DNA of 64,000 bases from Holothuria scabra (lineage: Eukaryota; Echinodermata; Holothuroidea; Aspidochirotida; Holothuriidae): positions 53,131,486 to 53,195,485 of the forward strand of contig CM074181.1 of NCBI GenBank assembly GCA_037179385.1. The letters are read 5' to 3'. The position numbers and the translations under genes were made by a program. Positions within the stretch are counted from its first letter, which is position 1. Every line of letters begins with the position of its first letter. Positions 12,975 to 25,900 of this stretch are shown here, piece by piece. Below the pieces are notes generated by a model that did no database searches, had not been told where the DNA came from, and worked only from the letters and a program-made list of their open reading frames with translations.

Positions 12975-13195
12975 TTAACCCTTTACCGTTGTGCTCCGAT
13001 CGGGGTATATCTGCGCGCCTCGGGAGTGGGCAGCCGTGACCTTAAACTATTGTCTCTCTCGTTGTTGTTACCGAATTTTCGGGTGGCTACTCGCAGTTTC
13101 GAGCTCCGCGTGAAACAGTAAAGATGGGTGACAGCCGAGCCCTCCGCATGGGTCCAAAAGGACCCAAACAACGGGAAAGGGTTAAAAATAAGCCT
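12975..13195 (+). mobile_element. First piggyBac-like MITE copy of the array
   Basis: TTAA at 12975-12978 is followed by CCCTTTACCGTTGTGCTCC. The copy ends with GGGAAAGGGTTAA at 13195, a slightly mutated terminal repeat. Its left flank is unrelated single-copy sequence, so this marks the array border. Compared with copies at 13590, 14045 and 27509 it lacks about 50 bp (the GGAAAAGCGGACGTGGCCCG block), so satellite units derive from an internally deleted version. Confidence 0.75.
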
Positions 13196-13943
13196 GTGGA
13201 CTGTGTTTACTGCAAAGTTGATGCCACTGTCTCTGAGTGTGTGCACGTGCACCTTCAGCCGATTGGTGCAGGTATTTTATATTAACCCTTTACCGTTGTG
13301 CTCCGATCGGGGCATATCTGCGCGCCTCGGGAGTGGGCAGCCGTGACCTTAAACTATTGCCTCTGTCGTTGTTGTGGCCGAATTTTCGGGTAGCTACTCG
13401 CAGTTTCGAGCTCCGCGTGAAACAGTAAAGATGGGTGACAGCCGAGCCCTCCGCATGGGTCCAAAAGGACCCAAACAACGGTAAAGGGTTAAAAATAAGC
13501 CCGTGGAGTGTGTTTTCTGCAAAGCTGATGCCACTGTCTCTGCGTGTGTGCACGTGCACCTTCAGCCGATTGGTGCAGGTATTTTATACTAACCCGTTAC
13601 CGTTGTGCTCCGATAGGGGCATATCTGCGCGCCTCGGGAGTGGGCGGAAAAGCGGACGTGGCCCGCCCCGCATCGGCTTCCGTAGGCCGTTGACCCCGTG
13701 ACGTTAAACTATTGTCTCTCTCGTTGTTGTGGCCGAATTTTCGAGTAGCTACTCGCAGTTTCGAGCTCCGCGTGAAACAGTAAAGATGGGTGACAGCCAA
13801 GCTCTCCGCATGGGTAGAAAAGGACCCAAACAACGGTAAAAGGTTAAAAATAAGCCAGTGGAGTGTGTTAACTGCAAAGCTGATGCCATTGTCTCTGCGT
13901 GTGTGCACGTGCACCTTCAGCCGATTGGTGCAGGTATTTTATA

Positions 13944-13947
13944 TTAA
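13944..13947. other. Empty TTAA site inside the satellite (linker joined to linker)
   Basis: One linker ending TATTTTATATTAA runs directly into the next linker beginning ATATAAGCCCGTG, with only one TTAA between them. Every neighbouring unit has a MITE at this position flanked by TTAA on both sides. This is what a precise piggyBac-style excision would leave, although unequal recombination between linkers would give the same product. Confidence 0.6.
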
Positions 13948-16900
13948 ATATAAGCCCGTGAAGTGTGTTTACTGCAAAGCTGATGCCACTGTCTCTTCGT
14001 GTGTGCACGTGCACCTTCAGCCGATTGGTGCAGGTATTTTATTTTAACCCTTTACCGTTGTGCTCCGATCGGGGCATATCTGCGCGCCTCGGGAGTGCGC
14101 GGAAAAGCGGACGTGGCCCGTCCCGCATCGGCTTCCGTAGGCCGTTGACCCCGTGAACTTAAACTATTGTCTCTCTCGTTGTTGTTACCGAATTTTCGGG
14201 TGGCTACTTGCAGCTTCGAGCTCCGCGTGAAACAGTAAAGATGGGTGACAGCCGAGCTCTCCGCAGGGGTCCAAAAGGACCCAAACAACGGTAAAGGGTT
14301 AAAAATAAGCCTGTGGAGTGTGTTTACTGCAAAGCTGATGCCAAAGTCTCTGCGTGTGTGCACGTGCACCTTCAGCCGATTGGTGCAGGTATTTTATATT
14401 AACCCCTTACCGTTGTGCTCCGATCGGGACATATCTGCGCGCCTCGGGAGTGGGCAGCCGTGACCTTAAACTATTGTCTCTCTCGTTGTGGTGGCCGAAT
14501 TTTCGGGTAGCTACTCGCAGTTTCGAGCTCCGCGTGAAACAGTAAAGATGGGTGACAGCCGAGCTCTCCGCATGGGTCCAAAAGGACCCAAACAACGGTA
14601 AAGGGTTAATTAAAAATAAGCCCGTGGAGTGTGTTTACTGCAAAGCTGATGCGGCTGTCTCTGCGTGTGTGCACGTGCACCTTCAGCCGATTGGTGCAGG
14701 TATTTTATATTAACCCCTTACCGTTGTGCTCCGATCGGGACATATCTGCGCGCCTCGGGAGTGGGCAGAAGTGACCTTAAACTATTGTCTCTCTCGTTGT
14801 GGTGGCCGAATTTTCGGGTAGCTACTCGCAGTTTCGAGCTCCGCGTGAAACAGTAAAGATGGGTGACAGCCGAGCTCTCCGCATGGGTCCAAAGGACCCA
14901 AACAATGGTAAAGGGTTAATTAAAAATAAGCCCGTGGAGTGTGTTTACTGCAAAGCTGATGCGGCTGTCTCTGCGTGTGTGCACGTGCACCTTCAGCCGA
15001 TTGGTGCAGGTATTTTATATTAACCCCTTACCGTTGTGCTCCGATCGGGACATATCTGCGCGCCTCGGGAGTGGGCAGAAGTGACCTTAAACTATTGTCT
15101 CTCTCGTTGTGGTGGCCGAATTTTCGGGTAGCTACTCGCAGTTTCGAGCTCCGCGTGAAACAGTAAAGATGGGTGACAGCCGAGCTCTCCGCATGGGTCC
15201 AAAAGGACCCAAACAACGGTAAAGGGTTAATTAAAAATAAGCCCGTGGGGTGTGTTTACTGCAAAGCTGATGCGGCTGTCTCTGCGTGTGTGCACGTGCA
15301 CCTTCAGCCGATTGGTGCAGGTATTTTATATTAACCCCTTACCGTTGTGCTCCGATCGGGACATATCTGCGCGCCTCGGGAGTGGGCAGAAGTGACCTTA
15401 AACTATTGTCTCTCTCGTTGTGGTGGCCGAATTTTCGGGTAGCTACTCGCAGTTTCGAGCTCCGCGTGAAACAGTAAAGATGGGTGACAGCCGAGCTCTC
15501 CGCATGGGTCCAAAAGGACCCAAACAACGGTAAAGGGTAAATTAAAAATAAGCCCGTGGGGTGTGTTTACTGCAAAGCTGATGCGGCTGTCTCTGCGTGT
15601 GTGCACGTGCACCTTCAGCCGATTGGTGCAGGTATTTTATATTAACCCCTTACCGTTGTGCTCCGATCGGGACATATCTGCGCGCCTCGGGAGTGGGCAG
15701 AAGTGACTTTAAACTATAGTCTCTCTCGTTGTGGTGGCCGAATTTTCGGGTAGCTACTCGCAGTTTAGAGCTCCGCGTGAAACAGTAAAGATGGGTGACA
15801 GCCGAGCTCTCCGCATGGGTCCAAAAGGACCCAAACAACGGTAAAGGGTTAATTAAAAATAAGCCCGTGGAGTGTGTTTACTGCAAAGCTGATGCGGCTG
15901 TCTCTGCGTGTGTGCACGTGCACCTTCAGCCGATTGGTGCAGGTATTTTATATTAACCCTTTACCGTTGTGCTCCGATCGGGACATATCTGCGCGCCTCG
16001 GGAGTGGGCAGAAGTGACCTTAAACTATTGTCTCTCTCGTTGTGGTGGCCGAATTTTCGGGTAGCTACTCGCAGTTTCGAGCTCCGCGTGAAACAGTAAA
16101 GATGGGTGACAGCCGAGCTCTCCGCATGGGTCCAAAAGGACCCAAACAACGGTAATGGGTTAATTAAAAATAAGCCCGTGGAGTGTGTTTACTGCAAAGC
16201 TGATGCGGCTGTCTCTGCGTGTGTGCACGTGCACCTTCAGCCGATTGGTGCAGGTATTTTATATTAACCCCTTACCGTTGTGCTCCGATCGGGACATATC
16301 TGCGCGCCTCGGGAGTGGGCAGAAGTGACCTTAAACTATTGTCTCTCTCGTTGTGGTGGCCGAATTTTCGGGTAGCTACTCGCAGTTTCGAGCTCCGCGT
16401 GAAACAGTAAAGATGGGTGACAGCCGAGCTCTCCGCATGGGTCCAAAAGGACCCAAACAACGGTAAAGGGTTAATTAAAAATAAGCCCGTGGAGTGTGTT
16501 TACTGCAAAGCTGATGCGGCTGTCTCTGCGTGTGTGCACGTGCACCTTCAGCCGATTGGTGCAGGTATTTTATATTAACCCCTTACCGTTGTGCTCCGAT
16601 CGGGACATATCTGCGCGCCTCGGGAGTGGGCAGAAGTGACCTTAAACTATTGTCTCTCTCGTTGTGGTGGCCGAATTTTCGGGTAGCTACTCGCAGTTTC
16701 CAGCTCCGCGTGAAACAGTAAAGATGGGTGACAGCCGAGCTCTCCGCATGGGTCCAAAAGGACCCAAACAACGGTAAAGGGTTAATTAAAAATAAGCCCG
16801 TGGAGTGTGTTTACTGCAAAGCTGATGCGGCTGTCTCTGCGTGTGTGCACGTGCACCTTCAGCCGATTGGTGCAGGTATTTTATATTAACCCCTTACCGT

Positions 16901-19900
16901 TGTGCTCCGATCGGGACATATCTGCGCGCCTCGGGAGTGGGCAGAAGTGACCTTAAACTATTGTCTCTCTCGTTGTGGTGGCCGAATTTTCGGGTAGCTA
17001 CTCGCAGTTTCGAGCTCCGCGTGAAACAGTAAAGATGGGTGACAGCCGAGCTCTCCGCATGGGTCCAAAAGGACCCAAACAACGGTAAAGGGTTAATTAA
17101 AAATAAGCCCGTGGAGTGTGTTTACTGCAAAGCTGATGCGGCTGTCTCTGCGTGTGTGCACGTGCACCTTCAGCCGATTGGTGCAGGTATTTTATATTAA
17201 CCCCTTACCGTTGTGCTCCGATCGGGACATATCTGCGCGCCTCGGGAGTGGGCAGAAGTGACCTTAAACTATTGTCTCTCTCGTTGTGGTGGCCGAATTT
17301 TCGGGTAGCTACTCGCAGTTTCCAGCTCCGCGTGAAACAGTAAAGATGGGTGACAGCCGAGCTCTCCGCATGGGTCCAAAAGGACCCAAACAACGGTAAA
17401 GGGTTAATTAAAAATAAGCCCGTGGAGTGTGTTTACTGCAAAGCTGATGCGGCTGTCTCTGCGTGTGTGCACGTGCACCTTCAGCCGATTGGTGCAGGTA
17501 TTTTATATTAACCCCTTACCGTTGTGCTCCGATCGGGACATATCTGCGCGCCTCGGGAGTGGGCAGAAGTGACCTTAAACTATTGTCTCTCTCGTTGTGG
17601 TGGCCGAATTTTCGGGTAGCTGCTCGCAGTTTCGAGCTCCGCGTGAAACAGTAAAGATGGGTGACAGCCGAGCTCTCCGCATGGGTCCAAAAGGACCCAA
17701 ACAACGGTAAAGGGTTAATTAAAAATAAGCCCGTGGAGTGTGTTTACTGCAAAGCTGATGCGGCTGTCTCTGCGTGTGTGCACGTGCACCTTCAGCCGAT
17801 TGGTGCAGGTATTTTATATTAACCCCTTACCGTTGTGCTCCGATCGGGACATATCTGCGCGCCTCGGGAGTGGGCAGAAGTGACCTTAAACTATTGTCTC
17901 TCTCGTTGTGGTGGCCGAATTTTCGGGTAGCTGCTCGCAGTTTCGAGCTCCGCGTGAAACAGTAAAGATGGGTGACAGCCGAGCTCTCCGCATGGGTCCA
18001 AAAGGACCCAAACAACGGTAAAGGGTTAATTAAAAATAAGCCCGTGGAGTGTGTTTACTGCAAAGCTGATGCGGCTGTCTCTGCGTGTGTGCACGTGCAC
18101 CTTCAGCCGATTGGTGCAGGTATTTTATATTAACCCCTTACCGTTGTGCTCCGATCGGGACATATCTGCGCGCCTCGGGAGTGGGCAGAAGTGACCTTAA
18201 ACTATTGTCTCTCTCGTTGTGGTGGCCGAATTTTCGGGTAGCTGCTCGCAGTTTCGAGCTCCGCGTGAAACAGTAAAGATGGGTGACAGCCGAGCTCTCC
18301 GCATGGGTCCAAAAGGACCCAAACAACGGTAAAGGGTTAATTAAAAATAAGCCCGTGGAGTGTGTTTACTGCAAAGCTGATGCGGCTGTCTCTGCGTGTG
18401 TGCACGTGCACCTTCAGCCGATTGGTGCAGGTATTTTATATTAACCCCTTACCGTTGTGCTCCGATCGGGACATATCTGCGCGCCTCGGGAGTGGGCAGA
18501 AGTGACCTTAAACTATTGTCTCTCTCGTTGTGGTGGCCGAATTTTCGGGTAGCTGCTCGCAGTTTCGAGCTCCGCGTGAAACAGTAAAGATGGGTGACAG
18601 CCGAGCTCTCCGCATGGGTCCAAAAGGACCCAAACAACGGTAAAGGGTTAATTAAAAATAAGCCCGTGGAGTGTGTTTACTGCAAAGCTGATGCGGCTGT
18701 CTCTGCGTGTGTGCACGTGCACCTTCAGCCGATTGGTGCAGGTATTTTATATTAACCCCTTACCGTTGTGCTCCGATCGGGACATATCTGCGCGCCTCGG
18801 GAGTGGGCAGAAGTGACCTTAAACTATTGTCTCTCTCGTTGTGGTGGCCGAATTTTCGGGTAGCTACTCGCAGTTTCGAGCTCCGCGTGAAACAGTAAAG
18901 ATGGGTGACAGCCGAGCTCTCCGCATGGGTCCAAAAGGACCCAAACAACGGTAAAGGGTTAATTAAAAATAAGCCCGTGGAGTGTGTTTACTGCAAAGCT
19001 GATGCGGCTGTCTCTGCGTGTGTGCACGTGCACCTTCAGCCGATTGGTGCAGGTATTTTATATTAACCCCTTACCGTTGTGCTCCGATCGGGACATATCT
19101 GCGCGCCTCGGGAGTGGGCAGAAGTGACCTTAAACTATTGTCTCTCTCGTTGTGGTGGCCGAATTTTCGGGTAGCTACTCGCAGTTTCCAGCTCCGCGTG
19201 AAACAGTAAAGATGGGTGACAGCCGAGCTCTCCGCATGGGTCCAAAAGGACCCAAACAACGGTAAAGGGTTAATTAAAAATAAGCCCGTGGGGTGTGTTT
19301 ACTGCAAAGCTGATGCGGCTGTCTCTGCGTGTGTGCACGTGCACCTTCAGCCGATTGGTGCAGGTATTTTATATTAACCCCTTACCGTTGTGCTCCGATC
19401 GGGACATATCTGCGCGCCTCGGGAGTGGGCAGAAGTGACCTTAAACTATTGTCTCTCTCGTTGTGGTGGCCGAATTTTCGGGTAGCTACTCGCAGTTTCC
19501 AGCTCCGCGTGAAACAGTAAAGATGGGTGACAGCCGAGCTCTCCGCATGGGTCCAAAAGGACCCAAACAACGGTAAAGGGTTAATTAAAAATAAGCCCGT
19601 GGAGTGTGTTTACTGCAAAGCTGATGCGGCTGTCTCTGCGTGTGTGCACGTGCACCTTCAGCCGATTGGTGCAGGTATTTTATATTAACCCCTTACCGTT
19701 GTGCTCCGATCGGGACATATCTGCGCGCCTCGGGAGTGGGCAGAAGTGACCTTAAACTATTGTCTCTCTCGTTGTGGTGGCCGAATTTTCGGGTAGCTAC
19801 TCGCAGTTTCGAGCTCCGCGTGAAACAGTAAAGATGGGTGACAGCCGAGCTCTCCGCATGGGTCCAAAAGGACCCAAACAACGGTAAAGGGTTAATTAAA

Positions 19901-22900
19901 AATAAGCCCGTGGAGTGTGTTTACTGCAAAGCTGATGCGGCTGTCTCTGCGTGTGTGCACGTGCACCTTCAGCCGATTGGTGCAGGTATTTTATATTAAC
20001 CCCTTACCGTTGTGCTCCGATCGGGACATATCTGCGCGCCTCGGGAGTGGGCAGAAGTGACCTTAAACTATTGTCTCTCTCGTTGTGGTGGCCGAATTTT
20101 CGGGTAGCTACTCGCAGTTTCGAGCTCCGCGTGAAACAGTAAAGATGGGTGACAGCCGAGCTCTCCGCATGGGTCCAAAAGGACCCAAACAACGGTAAAG
20201 GGTTAATTAAAAATAAGCCCGTGGAGTGTGTTTACTGCAAAGCTGATGCGGCTGTCTCTGCGTGTGTGCACGTGCACCTTCAGCCGATTGGTGCAGGTAT
20301 TTTATATTAACCCCTTACCGTTGTGCTCCGATCGGGACATATCTGCGCGCCTCGGGAGTGGGCAGCCGTGACCTTAAACTATTGTCTCTCTCGTTGTGGT
20401 GGCCGAATTTTCGGGTAGCTACTCGCAGTTTCGAGCTCCGCGTGAAACAGTAAAGATGGGTGACAGCCGAGCTCTCCGCATGGGTCCAAAAGGACCCAAA
20501 CAACGGTAAAGGGTTAATTAAAAATAAGCCCGTGGAGTGTGTTTACTGCAAAGCTGATGCGGCTGTCTCTGCGTGTGTGCACGTGCACCTTCAGCCGATT
20601 GGTGCAGGTATTTTATATTAACCCCTTACCGTTGTGCTCCGATCGGGACATATCTGCGCGCCTCGGGAGTGGGCAGCCGTGACCTTAAACTATTGTCTCT
20701 CTCGTTGTGGTGGCCGAATTTTCGGGTAGCTACTCGCAGTTTCGAGCTCCGCCTAAAACAGTAAAGATGGGTGACAGCCGAGCTCTCCGCATGGGTCCAA
20801 AAGGACCCAAACAACGGTAAAGGGTTAATTAAAAATAAGCCCGTGGAGTGTGTTTACTGCAAAGCTGATGCGGCTGTCTCTGCGTGTGTGCACGTGCACC
20901 TTCAGCCGATTGGTGCAGGTATTTTATATTAACCCCTTACCGTTGTGCTCCGATCGGGACATATCTGCGCGCCTCGGGAGTGGGCAGAAGTGACCTTAAA
21001 CTATTGTCTCTCTCGTTGTGGTGGCCGAATTTTCGGGTAGCTACTCGCAGTTTCGAGCTCCGCGTGAAACAGTAAAGATGGGTGACAGCCGAGCTCTCCG
21101 CATGGGTCCAAAAGGACCCAAACAACGGTAAAGGGTTAATTAAAAATAAGCCCGTGGAGTGTGTTTTCTGCAAAGCTGATGCGGCTGTCTCTGCGTGTGT
21201 GCACGTGCACCTTCAGCCGATTGGTGCAGGTATTTTATATTAACCCCTTACCGTTGTGCTCCGATCGGGACATATCTGCGCGCCTCGGGAGTGGGCAGAA
21301 GTGACCTTAAACTATTGTCTCTCTCGTTGTGGTGGCCGAATTTTCGGGTAGCTACTCGCAGTTTCCAGCTCCGCGTGAAACAGTAAAGATGGGTGACAGC
21401 CGAGCTCTCCGCATGGGTCCAAAAGGACCCAAACAACGGTAAAGGGTTAATTAAAAATAAGCCCGTGGAGTGTGTTTACTGCAAAGCTGATGCGGCTGTC
21501 TCTGCGTGTGTGCACGTGCACCTTCAGCCGATTGGTGCAGGTATTTTATATTAACCCCTTACCGTTGTGCTCCGATCGGGACATATCTGCGCGCCTCGGG
21601 AGTGGGCAGCCGTGACCTTAAACTATTGTCTCTCTCGTTGTGGTGGCCGAATTTTCGGGTAGCTACTCGCAGTTTCGAGCTCCGCCTAAAACAGTAAAGA
21701 TGGGTGACAGCCGAGCTCTCCGCATGGGTCCAAAAGGACCCAAACAACGGTAAAGGGTTAATTAAAAATAAGCCCGTGGAGTGTGTTTACTGCAAAGCTG
21801 ATGCGGCTGTCTCTGCGTGTGTGCACGTGCACCTTCAGCCGATTGGTGCAGGTATTTTATATTAACCCCTTACCGTTGTGCTCCGATCGGGACATATCTG
21901 CGCGCCTCGGGAGTGGGCAGAAGTGACCTTAAACTATTGTCTCTCTCGTTGTGGTGGCCGAATTTTCGGGTAGCTACTCGCAGTTTCGAGCTCCGCGTGA
22001 AACAGTAAAGATGGGTGACAGCCGAGCTCTCCGCATGGGTCCAAAAGGACCCAAACAACGGTAAAGGGTTAATTAAAAATAAGCCCGTGGAGTGTGTTTA
22101 CTGCAAAGCTGATGCGGCTGTCTCTGCGTGTGTGCACGTGCACCTTCAGCCGATTGGTGCAGGTATTTTATATTAACCCCTTACCGTTGTGCTCCGATCG
22201 GGACATATCTGCGCGCCTCGGGAGTGGGCAGAAGTGACCTTAAACTATTGTCTCTCTCGTTGTGGTGGCCGAATTTTCGGGTAGCTACTCGCAGTTTCGA
22301 GCTCCGCGTGAAACAGTAAAGATGGGTGACAGCCGAGCTCTCCGCATGGGTCCAAAAGGACCCAAACAACGGTAAAGGGTTAATTAAAAATAAGCCCGTG
22401 GAGTGTGTTTACTGCAAAGCTGATGCGGCTGTCTCTGCGTGTGTGCACGTGCACCTTCAGCCGATTGGTGCAGGTATTTTATATTAACCCCTTACCGTTG
22501 TGCTCCGATCGGGACATATCTGCGCGCCTCGCGAGTGGGCAGCCGTGACCTTAAACTATTGTCTCTCTCGTTGTGGTGGCCGAATTTTCGGGTAGCTACT
22601 CGCAGTTTCCAGCTCCGCGTGAAACAGTAAAGATGGGTGACAGCCGAGCTCTCCGCATGGGTCCAAAAGGACCCAAACAACGGTAAAGGGTTAATTAAAA
22701 ATAAGCCCGTGGAGTGTGTTTACTGCAAAGCTGATGCGGCTGTCTCTGCGTGTGTGCACGTGCACCTTCAGCCGATTGGTGCAGGTATTTTATATTAACC
22801 CCTTACCGTTGTGCTCCGATCGGGACATATCTGCGCGCCTCGGGAGTGGGTAGAAGTGACCTTAAACTATTGTCTCTCTCGTTGTGGTGGCCGAATTTTC

Positions 22901-25900
22901 GGGTAGCTACTCGCAGTTTCCAGCTCCGCGTGAAACAGTAAAGATGGGTGACAGCCGAGCTCTCCGCATGGGTCCAAAAGGACCCAAACAACGGTAAAGG
23001 GTTAATTAAAAATAAGCCCGTGGAGTGTGTTTACTGCAAAGCTGATGCGGCTGTCTCTGCGTGTGTGCACGTGCACCTTCAGCCGATTGGTGCAGGTATT
23101 TTATATTAACCCCTTACCGTTGTGCTCCGATCGGGACATATCTGCGCGCCTCGGGAGTGGGCAGAAGTGACCTTAAACTATTGTCTCTCTCGTTGTGGTG
23201 GCCGAATTTTCGGGTAGCTACTCGCAGTTTCCAGCTCCGCGTGAAACAGTAAAGATGGGTGACAGCCGAGCTCTCCGCATGGGTCCAAAAGGACCCAAAC
23301 AACGGTAAAGGGTTAATTAAAAATAAGCCCGTGGAGTGTGTTTACTGCAAAGCTGATGCGGCTGTCTCTGCGTGTGTGCACGTGCACCTTCAGCCGATTG
23401 GTGCAGGTATTTTATATTAACCCCTTACCGTTGTGCTCCGATCGGGACATATCTGCGCGCCTCGGGAGTGGGCAGCCGTGACCTTAAACTATTGTCTCTC
23501 TCGTTGTTGTGGCCGAATTTTCGGGTAGCTACTCGCAGTTTCCAGCTCCGCGTGAAACAGTAAAGATGGGTGACAGCCGAGCTCTCCGCATGGGTCCAAA
23601 AGGACCCAAACAACGGTAAAGGGTTAATTAAAAATAAGCCCGTGGAGTGTGTTTACTGCAAAGCTGATGCGGCTGTCTCTGCGTGTGTGCACGTGCACCT
23701 TCAGCCGATTGGTGCAGGTATTTTATATTAACCCCTTACCGTTGTGCTCCGATCGGGACATATCTGCGCGCCTCGGGAGTGGGCAGCCGTGACCTTAAAC
23801 TATTGTCTCTCTCGTTGTGGTGGCCGAATTTTCGGGTAGCTACTCGCAGTTTCCAGCTCCGCGTGAAACAGTAAAGATGGGTGACAGCCGAGCTCTCCGC
23901 ATGGGTCCAAAAGGACCCAAACAACGGCAAAGGGTTAATTAAAAATAAGCCCGTGGAGTGTGTTTACTGCAAAGCTGATGCGGCTGTCTCTGCGTGTGTG
24001 CACGTGCACCTTCAGCCGATTGGTGCAGGTATTTTATATTAACCCCTTACCGTTGTGCTCCGATCGGGACATATCTGCGCGCCTCGGGAGTGGGCAGTCG
24101 TGACCTTAAACTATTGTCTCTCTCGTTGTGGTGGCCGAATTTTCGGGTAGCTACTCGCAGTTTCCAGCTCCGCGTGAAACAGTAAAGATGGGTGACAGCC
24201 GAGCTCTCCGCATGGGTCCAAAAGGACCCAAACAACGGCAAAGGGTTAATTAAAAATAAGCCCGTGGAGTGTGTTTACTGCAAAGCTGATGCGGCTGTCT
24301 CTGCGTGTGTGCACGTGCACCTTCAGCCGATTGGTGCAGGTATTTTATATTAACCCCTTACCGTTGTGCTCCGATCGGGACATATCTGCGCGCCTCGCGA
24401 GTGGGCAGCCGTGACCTTAAACTATTGTCTCTCTCGTTGTGGTGGCCGAATTTTCGGGTAGCTACTCGCAGTTTCCAGCTCCGCGTGAAACAGTAAAGAT
24501 GGGTGACAGCCGAGCTCTCCGCATGGGTCCAAAAGGACCCAAACAACGGCAAAGGGTTAACTAAAAATAATCCCGTGGAGTGTGTTTACTGCAAAGCTGA
24601 TGCGGCTGTCTCTGCGTGTGTGCACGTGCACCTTCAGCCGATTGGTGCAGGTATTTTATATTAACCCCTTACCGTTGTGCTCCGATCGGGACATATCTGC
24701 GCGCCTCGCGAGTGGGCAGCCGTGACCTTAAACTATTGTCTCTCTCGTTGTTGTGGCCGAATTTTCGGGTAGCTACTCGCAGTTTCCAGCTCCGCGTGAA
24801 ACAGTAAAGATGGGTGACAGCCGAGCTCTCCGCATGGGTCCAAAACGACCCAAACAACGGCAAAGGGTTAACTAAAAATAATCCCGTGGAGTGTGTTTAC
24901 TGCAAAGCTGATGCGGCTGTCTCTGCGTGTGTGCACGTGCACCTTCAGCCGATTGGTGCAGGTATTTTATATTAACCCCTTACCGTTGTGCTCCGATCGG
25001 GACATATCTGCGCGCCTCGCGAGTGGGCAGCCGTGACCTTAAACTATTGTCTCTCTCGTTGTTGTGGCCGAATTTTCGGGTAGCTACTCGCAGTTTCCAG
25101 CTCCGCGTGAAACAGTAAAGATGGGTGACAGCCGAGCTCTCCGCATGGGTCCAAAACGACCCAAACAACGGCAAAGGGTTAACTAAAAATAATCCCGTGG
25201 AGTGTGTTTACTGCAAAGCTGATGCGGCTGTCTCTGCGTGTGTGCACGTGCACCTTCAGCCGATTGGTGCAGGTATTTTATATTAACCCCTTACCGTTGT
25301 GCTCCGATCGGGACATATCTGCGCGCCTCGCGAGTGGGCAGCCGTGACCTTAAACTATTGTCTCTCTCGTTGTGGTGGCCGAATTTTCGGGTAGCTACTC
25401 GCAGTTTCCAGCTCCGCGTGAAACAGTAAAGATGGGTGACAGCCGAGCTCTCCGCATGGGTCCAAAACGACCCAAACAACGGCAAAGGGTTAACTAAAAA
25501 TAATCCCGTGGAGTGTGTTTACTGCAAAGCTGATGCGGCTGTCTCTGCGTGTGTGCACGTGCACCTTCAGCCGATTGGTGCAGGTATTTTATATTAACCC
25601 CTTACCGTTGTGCTCCGATCGGGACATATCTGCGCGCCTCGCGAGTGGGCAGCCGTGACCTTAAACTATTGTCTCTCTCGTTGTTGTGGCCGAATTTTCG
25701 GGTAGCTACTCGCAGTTTCCAGCTCCGCGTGAAACAGTAAAGATGGGTGACAGCCGAGCTCTCCGCATGGGTCCAAAACGACTCAAACAACGGCAAAGGG
25801 TTAACTAAAAATAATCCCGTGGAGTGTGTTTACTGCAAAGCTGATGCGGCTGTCTCTGCGTGTGTGCACGTGCACCTTCAGCCGATTGGTGCAGGTATTT

